A stretch of DNA of 26,166 nucleotides from Clostridia bacterium (GTDB taxonomy: Bacteria; Bacillota; Clostridia; Oscillospirales; CAG-272). The position numbers were made by a program, and so were the translations under genes. The notes under the pieces were generated by a model. It saw nothing but the letters and a program-made list of their open reading frames with translations. It was not told the origin of the DNA and searched no databases. Below, in pieces: positions 1 to 6,416 of the stretch (position 1 is the stretch's first letter; each line of letters begins with the position of its first letter). The stretch covers positions 1 through 26,166 of the forward strand of contig JAQXKW010000198.1 of the NCBI GenBank assembly GCA_029010655.1, in the 5' to 3' direction.

Positions 1-31
1 CCTCGAAATCGTCCTGATGTTTTTCTTCCAT
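1..31 (-). CDS. 5' end of a leftward gene (partial), possibly metal-responsive
   Basis: Only the first ten codons are in the window (Met-Glu-Glu-Lys-His-Gln-Asp-Asp-Phe-Glu); the rest lies beyond the left edge. The start is supported by a GGAGGAAAC ribosome binding site directly upstream of the ATG and by a near-consensus promoter with an overlapping palindrome (see 41-96). The operator resembles those bound by ArsR/SmtB metal sensors. The product could therefore be such a repressor or a metal-efflux protein, but ten residues cannot identify it. Confidence 0.6.
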   Translation of the reverse strand, partial: MEEKHQDDFE

Positions 32-40
32 GTTTCCTCC

Positions 41-66
41 AACATATGAATAAGTGTTCATATGTT
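41..66. promoter_or_regulatory. ArsR/SmtB-like operator palindrome
   Basis: AACATATGAA (41-50) and TTCATATGTT (57-66) are perfect 10-base inverted arms separated by TAAGTG. Read on the minus strand the core is TGAACA-CT-TATTCA, which closely matches the TGAACA-N2-TATTCA type core recalled for SmtB/CzrA-family metal-sensor operators. It covers the predicted transcription start of the leftward gene and ends just before its ribosome binding site. The family assignment rests on motif similarity only. Confidence 0.65.
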
Positions 67-67
67 C

Positions 68-96
68 ATTATAGGACTGTGTTTCTTTTTTGTCAA
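68..96 (-). promoter_or_regulatory. Sigma-A type promoter for the leftward gene at 1-31
   Basis: Read on the minus strand there is a perfect TTGACA -35 (96 to 91), a 17-base spacer, and a perfect TATAAT -10 (73 to 68). The predicted start of transcription is near position 61, inside the palindrome at 41-66. A bound repressor would therefore block the promoter directly. Confidence 0.85.
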
Positions 97-99
97 GAG

Positions 100-357
100 G
101 GATTTTGATTTTTTTGGGGAATTTTTTGGGTTTTTTAGGGGGCGTGGGGGAAGCGGACGGGAACGGCAGACCGTAGGGCGGGGGCTTGCTCCCGCCGATT
201 TTTCTGGTTTCGCCGTTTATAAAGCTGTAATTGCATGTAAGGACACAACTCATCCACCGGCAGAGCCGGTCCCCCTTCCCTTTACTACGGGAAGGCTTTC
301 GGCGGCTTCGCCGCCGTCTGATTGCCAGCCGCTAGCCGCTAACTGCCGCTATCCGCT
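100..357. repeat. Non-coding spacer of G/T-rich runs, hairpins and short tandem repeats
   Basis: No credible gene was seen here. It contains runs of T and G (about 108-146), a GCGGG...CCCGC hairpin near 178-196, ACCGGC-AGA-GCCGGT (256-270), CCTTCCC/GGGAAGG (274-280/289-295), a CGGCGGC-TTC-GCCGCCG hairpin (about 300-316), and tandem GCCGCTA units (328-334, 335-341, 345-351, then TCCGCTA 352-358). The GCCGCTA/CTAGC units recur at about 16157-16188. The stretch looks like accumulated intergenic repeats of the kind common in Clostridia. Confidence 0.6.
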
Positions 358-396
358 AAAAGACCTGCGGCAGGACTTCCCTGCCGCAGGTCTTTT
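358..396. terminator. Bidirectional intrinsic terminator next to the 400-1185 gene
   Basis: A 17-bp perfect stem (358-374 with 380-396) encloses the loop ACTTC. A-runs at the left and T-runs at the right make it work in either direction. It begins a few bases after the stop codon of the leftward gene at 400-1185, so that gene is its main client. Confidence 0.85.
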
Positions 397-399
397 CTC

Positions 400-1185
400 T
401 TATTCTTCTTCCGCCTCCAAAAGGACTATATCCCGGAGCAGCTCACGGTGGCGCTCCGAATACTCCCGGGATTTTTCCTCGCTTTTCAGGTTGACGGGAG
501 ATGTAACTCTTACCGCCAGTATTGTATCCGCCGGGATAAACGATATATCCGGGTTACTCTCATAAAAATCAATATCCCCGAGCCTTACCCCGTATTCGTC
601 AACGGCGCCCTTCGGCACCTCTCCGAATATTTCCTCAAGGGGCACAAAGCCCTCCATTGACGCTATGTCACGGTAAAGCTCCGGGTCAAGCATACAGAAC
701 ATATGCTCTCCTGCGGCTATTTCCATTTTATATCTTTGATACGCCGCAATATTTCCCGTTTCGTCTACGTTAAGACCCATTTTCCGTCTGGCTTCAAGCT
801 GTTCCTTATTAAGATATGTATTATCCGTAAAGCTTATTGCCTTATATCCGTTACTGTCGTAATCGTCCATTGCAGATAGAATCGCCTGCTCCAGTCTTTC
901 ATACTGGTTGCCGACCATGGCGCCGGGACCTGCGTACATTATATATACGTCGGGAGTTTTATGGATAATAAGCTGTACCGCCAGCACTATTCCTATAATT
1001 ATAAAGCCTATGGTTATTCCTGCGTGCCACTTATGATGATACCAGAAATTCTCCAGCTTTCCCGCCTTTTTTATTTCCGTTTCAAGGGGCTCTGCCTCAA
1101 TGCTCTGCCCTGTTCCCCGGATCACCTTCATGGCGTTGGATTCCTCAGGCTCTCCCATCTCTCTTTTGATTTCTTCGTCTTTCAT
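400..1185 (-). CDS. Membrane-anchored protein of unknown function
   Basis: This 261-residue protein starts with an acidic cytoplasmic segment of about 50 residues, followed by one hydrophobic membrane segment (about 55-74). An outward-facing domain of about 185 residues ends in an acidic tail. No catalytic motif was recognised. The segment after the membrane helix (DVYIMYAGPGAMVG, about 79-92) resembles a conserved opening seen in uncharacterised clostridial envelope proteins; this is from memory and unverified. The start is supported by a GGAGAGAG ribosome binding site and a promoter at 1214-1242. It is transcribed away from the envelope operon starting at 1342 and shares its intergenic region, so a cell-surface role is plausible but inferred. 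Confidence 0.75.
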   Translation of the reverse strand: MKDEEIKREMGEPEESNAMKVIRGTGQSIEAEPLETEIKKAGKLENFWYHHKWHAGITIGFIIIGIVLAVQLIIHKTPDVYIMYAGPGAMVGNQYERLEQAILSAMDDYDSNGYKAISFTDNTYLNKEQLEARRKMGLNVDETGNIAAYQRYKMEIAAGEHMFCMLDPELYRDIASMEGFVPLEEIFGEVPKGAVDEYGVRLGDIDFYESNPDISFIPADTILAVRVTSPVNLKSEEKSREYSERHRELLRDIVLLEAEEE

Positions 1186-1213
1186 TTCTCTCTCCGTTTG
1201 CTGTTATACTGTA

Positions 1214-1242
1214 AGTATAGCATCTTTCTTTTCATTATTCAA
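1214..1242 (-). promoter_or_regulatory. Promoter for the 400-1185 gene
   Basis: Minus-strand TTGAAT (1242 to 1237), a 17-base spacer, and TATACT (1219 to 1214), about 30 bases upstream of the start codon. It is a good but not perfect sigma-A match. Confidence 0.6.
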
Positions 1243-1270
1243 GTTTCTTACGATATTTAATAAATAATTC

Positions 1271-1299
1271 TTGAAATCAACACACTTTTGTAGTATAAT
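1271..1299 (+). promoter_or_regulatory. Promoter of the envelope operon 1342-6349
   Basis: TTGAAA (1271-1276), a 17-base spacer and TATAAT (1294-1299) lie 42 bases upstream of the GTG start at 1342. It sits back to back with the leftward promoter at 1214-1242, only about 28 bases apart. Confidence 0.75.
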
Positions 1300-1341
1300 C
1301 CATTATGTATTGTTATGCGCCTTTGAGAAAGGGGGTATTTT

Positions 1342-3111
1342 GTGAACGGTTTATCCCGGTTATACGGAAAAGCAGTCAATCTGCGCATAAGGGCTGTACG
1401 GCGTTTGTCCCGCCTTTTTGCTTCAAGCCTCAGCCTTCAGGCGGCACATCAAGTTCGGCACGGCTTTCTCACCCTCTCGCTGAACGTTTGCGGAATGTTT
1501 TTTCTGACATACGGAATCTATTCCGTTGTTTCCTCCGTGCTTTTGCACGTGTTCCGCTCCTCCTTTGCGGGGAATGTTTCGCTCTCGGCAGGGGTTGTTA
1601 TGACCGTAGCGTCGCTCCCCATGCTTTTCTCAAGGGACAATATAACCGAGGCTTTGTACTCCTCGCGCACAGGCTCCTCCCTTTGCGAATGTATCGGCGT
1701 GCGTATGGTAACGCTGGTGCAGAAGCAGCGCACGGGACACATGAATCAGGGCTTTGCCATGGGCGTTGTCGCCGGAACGGTTTCCATAGCTCTTTCAACA
1801 AGGTCTATCCTTTCGGCTATGCTTGTAGTTACGGTTTGCTGTGTGACCTTTGCCCTGCCCTCTGCGGGCATCATGTTCTGTGCGGCGGCATTCCTTTTTT
1901 CGGAAGACAGGCTTATGGTCATTGTGTGCCTTTGCACAATGCTCGCCTATCTTATCAAGCTCATGCGGGGCAAGCGTTCTGCGGCGTTCCATGTTTCCGG
2001 CGTTATTTTTCTGATTTTTACGGTTATTGTGGGAGTCCGTGTGCTTTTCAGCAGGGACGCTCTTGATGCCTCCTGCTGGAAATATGTAATTTTTTTGGCA
2101 TCGTACTTTCTGTTCTGCTTTATTCTCAGAAATTGCAGAAGCTCTGTTCGCGCCATGATTATAATGTCGCTGTCCTGCGGCGCACTTTCCGTTTTGTACT
2201 GTCTCGGATATGGCGTTGACGTTATTTGCTCGCTGATTTTGCCTGACAAAAGCATTGACGGCGGCTTTATTCTGAATACTGTTCTGTCTCTCCGCATTTT
2301 TTCCGGCGGAGCGGCGTCCGTGGCGGTGGGTACTCTTATCCCTTTGACGGTGGGCATGGCTCTGCGCTCCGACCACGGCGTTCCCAGAGTTCTCCTTTGG
2401 TTTTGCTTTATCACCGACGTTACCTTCCTTGCCGTTACGGATTCTGCGTCGGTTTTGGTTTTGGCTCTGGCGGCGACATTCATTCTTTTGCTTATATACG
2501 GAAAGAAATGGGTATATATTTCCCTTGCCGCCGCCGTTCCTGCGGCGCTTGCGGGGGCGATGTTCACAGGCGTGGGGAAAGCCCTTACGGCGTCTGTTTA
2601 TGAAAGGCTTTCGGACACTCTGTCCGGCTACGGCAGTTTTCTCGGCTCCCTTCCCGAGCTTTCCGCCTCCCGTCTTATTTTCGGAGTAGGCTCCGTATTT
2701 ACGGACGGAAACGAAAACTTTTATTCCCATCTTATAATGTCCTTCGGAATAATTGCTTTTCTTTTCTTCCTTGCCTTTATTGCGGTGACATTAGGCTTCA
2801 GCATAAGATTTATTATAAAAACCGTGGGCATTGACAAAAACCGCGACGCCTTTGACCGCTTTGACTCCGTAAAGTCTGCGGCTGACACAAGGCTTGGGTG
2901 CATATCTCCCCTTTTATCCGCCTTGGTGCTTCTTATTTTCGGTCTGTTTTACGACCTTTTCGACTGCGGCGTGCTGTTTATGCTTCTTTGGGCGCTTTTC
3001 GGAATCTGTTCTTCTTACAGGCGAAACGCCTTGAAGGAAATGGACAAGGCGCAGTCCGCCGAAAGCTATACGGCAAGTCGCCGCAACGCTGAAATAATGA
3101 TAAGGTTTTAG
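1342..3111 (+). CDS. O-antigen ligase/polymerase-like polytopic membrane protein
   Basis: This 589-residue, very hydrophobic protein has roughly ten to twelve predicted membrane segments and no cytoplasmic enzyme domain. The late loop (about residues 447-475: FGVGSVFTDGNENFYSHLIM then a membrane helix) follows the pattern of the Wzy/WaaL family, where a Gly-rich loop with His precedes a membrane helix. The GTG start is preceded by a GAGAAAGGGGG ribosome binding site. It heads a tight operon with a TagO/WecA-type initiating transferase, which fits a role in polymerising or ligating an undecaprenyl-linked surface polymer. Family membership is a judgement from topology and the late loop; a flippase-like role cannot be excluded. 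The C-terminal ~60 residues are polar and probably cytoplasmic. Confidence 0.7.
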   Translation: MNGLSRLYGKAVNLRIRAVRRLSRLFASSLSLQAAHQVRHGFLTLSLNVCGMFFLTYGIYSVVSSVLLHVFRSSFAGNVSLSAGVVMTVASLPMLFSRDNITEALYSSRTGSSLCECIGVRMVTLVQKQRTGHMNQGFAMGVVAGTVSIALSTRSILSAMLVVTVCCVTFALPSAGIMFCAAAFLFSEDRLMVIVCLCTMLAYLIKLMRGKRSAAFHVSGVIFLIFTVIVGVRVLFSRDALDASCWKYVIFLASYFLFCFILRNCRSSVRAMIIMSLSCGALSVLYCLGYGVDVICSLILPDKSIDGGFILNTVLSLRIFSGGAASVAVGTLIPLTVGMALRSDHGVPRVLLWFCFITDVTFLAVTDSASVLVLALAATFILLLIYGKKWVYISLAAAVPAALAGAMFTGVGKALTASVYERLSDTLSGYGSFLGSLPELSASRLIFGVGSVFTDGNENFYSHLIMSFGIIAFLFFLAFIAVTLGFSIRFIIKTVGIDKNRDAFDRFDSVKSAADTRLGCISPLLSALVLLIFGLFYDLFDCGVLFMLLWALFGICSSYRRNALKEMDKAQSAESYTASRRNAEIMIRF

Positions 3112-3122
3112 GAGGCGGTACC

Positions 3123-3560
3123 GTGAAGCTCAAAGCAAAAGCAAAAATAAACGCTGTTGATATTGCCGTTATGGCTCTTATAATATTTGTAACGGTATTT
3201 GCATGTCACAGATATTTGCCGAAAAGCGGCGTTTCTGCGAAAAAATGCGATATTGTGTACTGCCTGAAGGTTGAGGGGCTGTCCGCCTCTTTTTCGGACA
3301 AAATAGCAGTAGGCGACAAGGTGCTGAATTTTGACGACGGCGCCGAAATCGGCACGGTTTCAAAGCTCTCCCCCGACCGCCCGTACGGGCACACCGACGA
3401 AAGCGTGCTTTATGTAACGGTTAAAAGCTCCGCTGAGGACACCGACAACGGTTTTCTCGTAAACGGAACGAATATAAGCGTGGGCAACCGCCTTCAGATA
3501 CGGTTTCCCAATCTTTACTGCGAGGCTGAATGTATCGGCGCAGAAGCCGACGACAGCTGA
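3123..3560 (+). CDS. DUF4330-like membrane-anchored protein (first copy)
   Basis: This 145-residue protein has an N-terminal membrane anchor (about 10-28) and an outward domain of short beta-like segments. The pattern includes GDKVLNFDDGAEIGTVSKLS, a typical short-barrel turn, and a late VNGTNISVGNRLQIRF segment, consistent with the DUF4330 family. That family's function is unknown. The GTG start has an AGGAGG site a few bases upstream, 11 bases after the previous gene. A second protein with the same plan is encoded at 4798-5217, on the other side of the TagO-like gene. I infer an accessory role in export or assembly of the envelope polymer. Confidence 0.7.
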   Translation: MKLKAKAKINAVDIAVMALIIFVTVFACHRYLPKSGVSAKKCDIVYCLKVEGLSASFSDKIAVGDKVLNFDDGAEIGTVSKLSPDRPYGHTDESVLYVTVKSSAEDTDNGFLVNGTNISVGNRLQIRFPNLYCEAECIGAEADDS

Positions 3561-3580
3561 TACTCAGAAAGGACTTTTCT

Positions 3581-4789
3581 ATGACACTTACAGGATTTAT
3601 TTTCGGTCTGGTGGCGTTTGCCTGTGCCGCTTTGGTCGCTTATACGGTTACTCCCCCCGTCAGGCTTTTGGCTTTCAGAATCGGAGCCATTGACATTCCC
3701 ACGGACGAGCGCCGCATGCACAAAAAGCCTACTCCCCGCATCGGCGGGCTTGCGATTTTTGCGGGCTTTATGGTGGGCACTCTGGTTTTCTGCGAGCCTA
3801 CAAGCGAGCTTTACGCCATATGGACGGGCGGTGCGATTCTTGTATGTCTCGGAATTCTGGACGATATTTTCCGTCTTTCCGCATGGCTGAAGCTGTTAGT
3901 TCAGCTTTTCGTTGCGGGAATTGCCGTATCTTTCGGCATTGTTATTGACCATATTACTCTGTTCGGCGCATATATTGATTTTGGGTACTTTGCAATTCCC
4001 ATAACTATTTTCTGGATTGCCGGACTTTCTAACGCAATTAACCTTATCGACGGGCTTGACGGTCTCGCCTGCGGCGTTTCCGTTATTACCTCCGTTTCCA
4101 TTTTCCTTGTAACGCTTATTGCGGGAGACACCACCTCGGCGCTTATTACCGCCATTCTTATAGGCGCATGCTCGGGCTTTTTCCCCTACAACATGAACCC
4201 TGCAAGAATTTTCATGGGGGACACGGGTGCGCTGTTTTTGGGCTACACTCTGTCCATTATATCCGTACAGGGACTTTTCAAGCTCCACACGGTGCTTGCC
4301 TTTCTCGTTCCCCTGTCAATCTTTGCGCTCCCCATTTTCGACACCCTTATCGCCATTGTCAGAAGGCTTGCCCACGGGCAGAGCCCCTTCCACCCCGACA
4401 GGGGGCATTTCCACCACAAGCTGGTAGACATGGGCTTTACCCACAAGGAAGCCGTCCGCATGCTTTACGCTATAAGCAGTCTTGCGGGGCTGGTTGCCGT
4501 GGTTTATACAGACGCCATGTTCCAGGAATCCTCCGCCAAGGTTTGGAAAACAATCGCCGTTCTTTTGGTGGTAGGGGTAATTATAATTCTCAATTACATC
4601 TGCATGAAAAAGCCCAGCACCAGACTGCTTTCCGGTCTTGTGGAGCACATCAGCGAAATAAAGCTTGAGGAGCAGGAGCTGGAGCGCAAGGAAAAAGAGC
4701 TGGAAAAAGAGAAAGAAAAAGAAAAGGATAAAGAAAAAGAAGATCCCGACAGCGAACAGCATCATCTTCATTTTACCAATAAAGAATAG
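3581..4789 (+). CDS. Undecaprenyl-phosphate sugar-1-phosphate transferase (TagO/WecA family)
   Basis: The enzyme moves a sugar-1-phosphate (commonly GlcNAc-1-P) from a UDP-sugar onto undecaprenyl phosphate at the inner face of the membrane, the first step of teichoic acid or capsule-like polymer synthesis. Family hallmarks in the 402-residue product are HKKPTPRIGG (47-56), the Asp pair LDD (93-95), NLIDGLDGLA (154-163), FMGDTGA (211-217), FDT (253-255) and the His-rich loop HPDRGHFHH (271-279). About ten membrane segments are present. The start at 3581 is chosen because AGAAAGGA lies just upstream; the open frame extends further left but overlaps the previous gene without a ribosome binding site. 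An unusual Glu/Lys-rich tail of about 50 residues follows the last membrane segment. The exact sugar is unknown. Confidence 0.9.
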   Translation: MTLTGFIFGLVAFACAALVAYTVTPPVRLLAFRIGAIDIPTDERRMHKKPTPRIGGLAIFAGFMVGTLVFCEPTSELYAIWTGGAILVCLGILDDIFRLSAWLKLLVQLFVAGIAVSFGIVIDHITLFGAYIDFGYFAIPITIFWIAGLSNAINLIDGLDGLACGVSVITSVSIFLVTLIAGDTTSALITAILIGACSGFFPYNMNPARIFMGDTGALFLGYTLSIISVQGLFKLHTVLAFLVPLSIFALPIFDTLIAIVRRLAHGQSPFHPDRGHFHHKLVDMGFTHKEAVRMLYAISSLAGLVAVVYTDAMFQESSAKVWKTIAVLLVVGVIIILNYICMKKPSTRLLSGLVEHISEIKLEEQELERKEKELEKEKEKEKDKEKEDPDSEQHHLHFTNKE

Positions 4790-4797
4790 GACAGCTT

Positions 4798-5217
4798 ATG
4801 ATACAAAAGAAGCGCAAAAGATTTGCCGCTCTTGACGCCGTGCTTGTTCTCTCAATCTTAGCCATTGCCGCCGCCGTCTGCGTGCGCATAATTATCGGCG
4901 AGGAGGGACTGTTTCCCGAGGACGTTATGATTGAGGGCACCTATGCCGTAACCCTTTCCCCGGGGGACTCAGACGGCGGACGCTTTGAAGAAAGCTTTAA
5001 GGTCGGGGAGGATGTTTATCTTTCCAGCGGCGAGGTCATGGGAAAGATAAGCTCCTTTGATGAGAGCGCCGCCGAGGTTTCCGTTTCCGGGGTTATGACA
5101 GACAGCGGCTTTCTTATGAACGGCACCTTCTATCTTGCCCCCAACATGGAGCTGGAGCTTCGCTCCGCCGACGAAACGGTCACCGTGACCGTTACCGACA
5201 TTACTTTCATAGAATGA
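4798..5217 (+). CDS. DUF4330-like membrane-anchored protein (second copy)
   Basis: This 139-residue product has a basic N-terminus, one membrane anchor (about 13-34) and an outward domain with the same plan as the protein at 3123-3560: a GEDVYLSSGEVMGKISSF turn matching GDKVLNFDDGAEIGTVSKL, and a late FLMNGTFYLAPNMELELRS matching FLVNGTNISVGNRLQIRF. The two are evident paralogues, though the sequences have diverged strongly. It starts 8 bases after the TagO-like gene. Function is unknown; keeping two diverged copies in one operon suggests they form a pair or hetero-oligomer, which is inference. Confidence 0.65.
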   Translation: MIQKKRKRFAALDAVLVLSILAIAAAVCVRIIIGEEGLFPEDVMIEGTYAVTLSPGDSDGGRFEESFKVGEDVYLSSGEVMGKISSFDESAAEVSVSGVMTDSGFLMNGTFYLAPNMELELRSADETVTVTVTDITFIE

Positions 5218-5230
5218 AAGGAACAGAAAA

Positions 5231-6349
5231 TTGAAGAATCTTAAAAATTTCGGTATTACCTTTGCTGTATCCCTTGTGATTTTGGGTATTATCGCCCTGT
5301 TTGCCTGCGGCGTTGTGGCAGACACGGTCTGCGGAATATTCGACGGGGGAAACGGCGACATGGACAATATGCTGAGCCCCGCAGATACTTCGCCCTCCGC
5401 AGGCAGCGACGACCTTTTGTCAAAAAAGGTGGACGGCGAATCCTTTACGTGGCTGTGGGTGGTTTCCGATTACAGACCTGATGTTTTCGACGACTATTAT
5501 CCCGCAAATGAGGAAGCGGCGAAGGCTCTGGGTGATTTCGGCACCTTAGGCAAGGAATACCGTCTTCCCTCCGCCACCAATTTGATTTTAGTCCGTGCCT
5601 TTGTGGACACAAGAGAATATATTATAATGACTATCCCCTCCGTAACTAAGATTTCCACCTCTGCAGGCGACTACACCCTGGGCGACTACTACGCCGTTGC
5701 GGGAACGTCGGAGCTTGTTTCAAAGGTGGAGGCTATGACGGGGCTTCAGATAAATTACTGCTCGGTAATTCATTCAACCGACCTTTCTCAGCTTGCAAAC
5801 ACCGTGGGAAGCGTTGAATGCACCGTGCCCGTGGATATATACACGGACGGGAAAAATTATGTTTCGGCTCCCGTGGAGGAAACCACCGCAAAAAAGACCG
5901 AGACAACCGCAAAAGCGCAGACCTCGTCGAAAGAGTCCTCCACAACCCTTGAGCCGCCCGTAGTTTTAACAAAAGAGCTTGACAGGTCGGAATCCGTGAA
6001 GCTGGCAAAAAAGCTGATGCCTGCGCTTCTTTACTACGATCCCTCCGACGGAATTCAGCAGGAAATGACTATTGAGCAGAGCTTTGCACGGGGACTGATG
6101 GCCAATCTTTCCGATTGCTCGGATTCTACCCTGCAGTCCATGCTTTCCTCACTTTCCGGCGTGTTCGTTTCTTCAAATGTTAAAACGGACGCAATCTATC
6201 TTCACGGCGAGGTTATCCGTGCGTACTCCTGGTTTGATGTGCACACCGTGACCTACCCCGGAAAGTTTGTAGCGGGCAAGGGCGGAGACTCCTCCTACTA
6301 TAAGCCAAATCTTGAAGAAGGCGTTAAATATTTCTATAATTACAGATAA
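5231..6349 (+). CDS. Divergent LytR-CpsA-Psr (LCP)-like protein, probably not catalytic
   Basis: The 372-residue product has an N-terminal membrane anchor (about 8-30) and an outward domain. Its order of motifs resembles the LCP fold: VVSDYRPD (77-84, like the usual GSDSR), IMTIPSVTKI (122-131, like SIPRDT), and GLQINYCSVI...DLSQLANTVGSVECTVP (161-190, like the conserved helix ending in GGV.V.VP). A Thr/Ser/Lys-rich linker (about 207-233) interrupts it. The segment ALLYYDPSDGIQQEMTIEQS (255-274) sits where LCP ligases carry ALAYxRxR...RxxRQ. The arginines normally binding the pyrophosphate are absent. LCP enzymes attach undecaprenyl-linked polymers to peptidoglycan. The TTG start is supported by AAAGGA 8 bases upstream. 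It ends the envelope operon. Confidence 0.6.
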   Translation: MKNLKNFGITFAVSLVILGIIALFACGVVADTVCGIFDGGNGDMDNMLSPADTSPSAGSDDLLSKKVDGESFTWLWVVSDYRPDVFDDYYPANEEAAKALGDFGTLGKEYRLPSATNLILVRAFVDTREYIIMTIPSVTKISTSAGDYTLGDYYAVAGTSELVSKVEAMTGLQINYCSVIHSTDLSQLANTVGSVECTVPVDIYTDGKNYVSAPVEETTAKKTETTAKAQTSSKESSTTLEPPVVLTKELDRSESVKLAKKLMPALLYYDPSDGIQQEMTIEQSFARGLMANLSDCSDSTLQSMLSSLSGVFVSSNVKTDAIYLHGEVIRAYSWFDVHTVTYPGKFVAGKGGDSSYYKPNLEEGVKYFYNYR

Positions 6350-6416
6350 ATTTATGTTTTGACCGCTCGGCGGCGCAAGACTTATTTCCGTTAATAAACG
6401 AAAGGATATATATAAA

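Noticed and set aside
62..565. Rightward 167-codon open frame
   Set aside because: It runs through the promoter, repeats and terminator, and overlaps the real leftward gene at 400-1185; composition is not protein-like.
1305..2066. Rightward 253-codon open frame in another frame
   Set aside because: Overlaps the better supported 1342 gene; Cys/Arg/His-rich product with no recognisable domain.
1795..2730. Leftward 311-codon open frame
   Set aside because: Shadow of the membrane protein at 1342-3111; its product is a charged, low-complexity sequence without domains or a ribosome binding site.
6350..6416. Possible T-box leader before glyS
   Set aside because: Only 67 bases are available and no T-box motif or terminator pair is visible.
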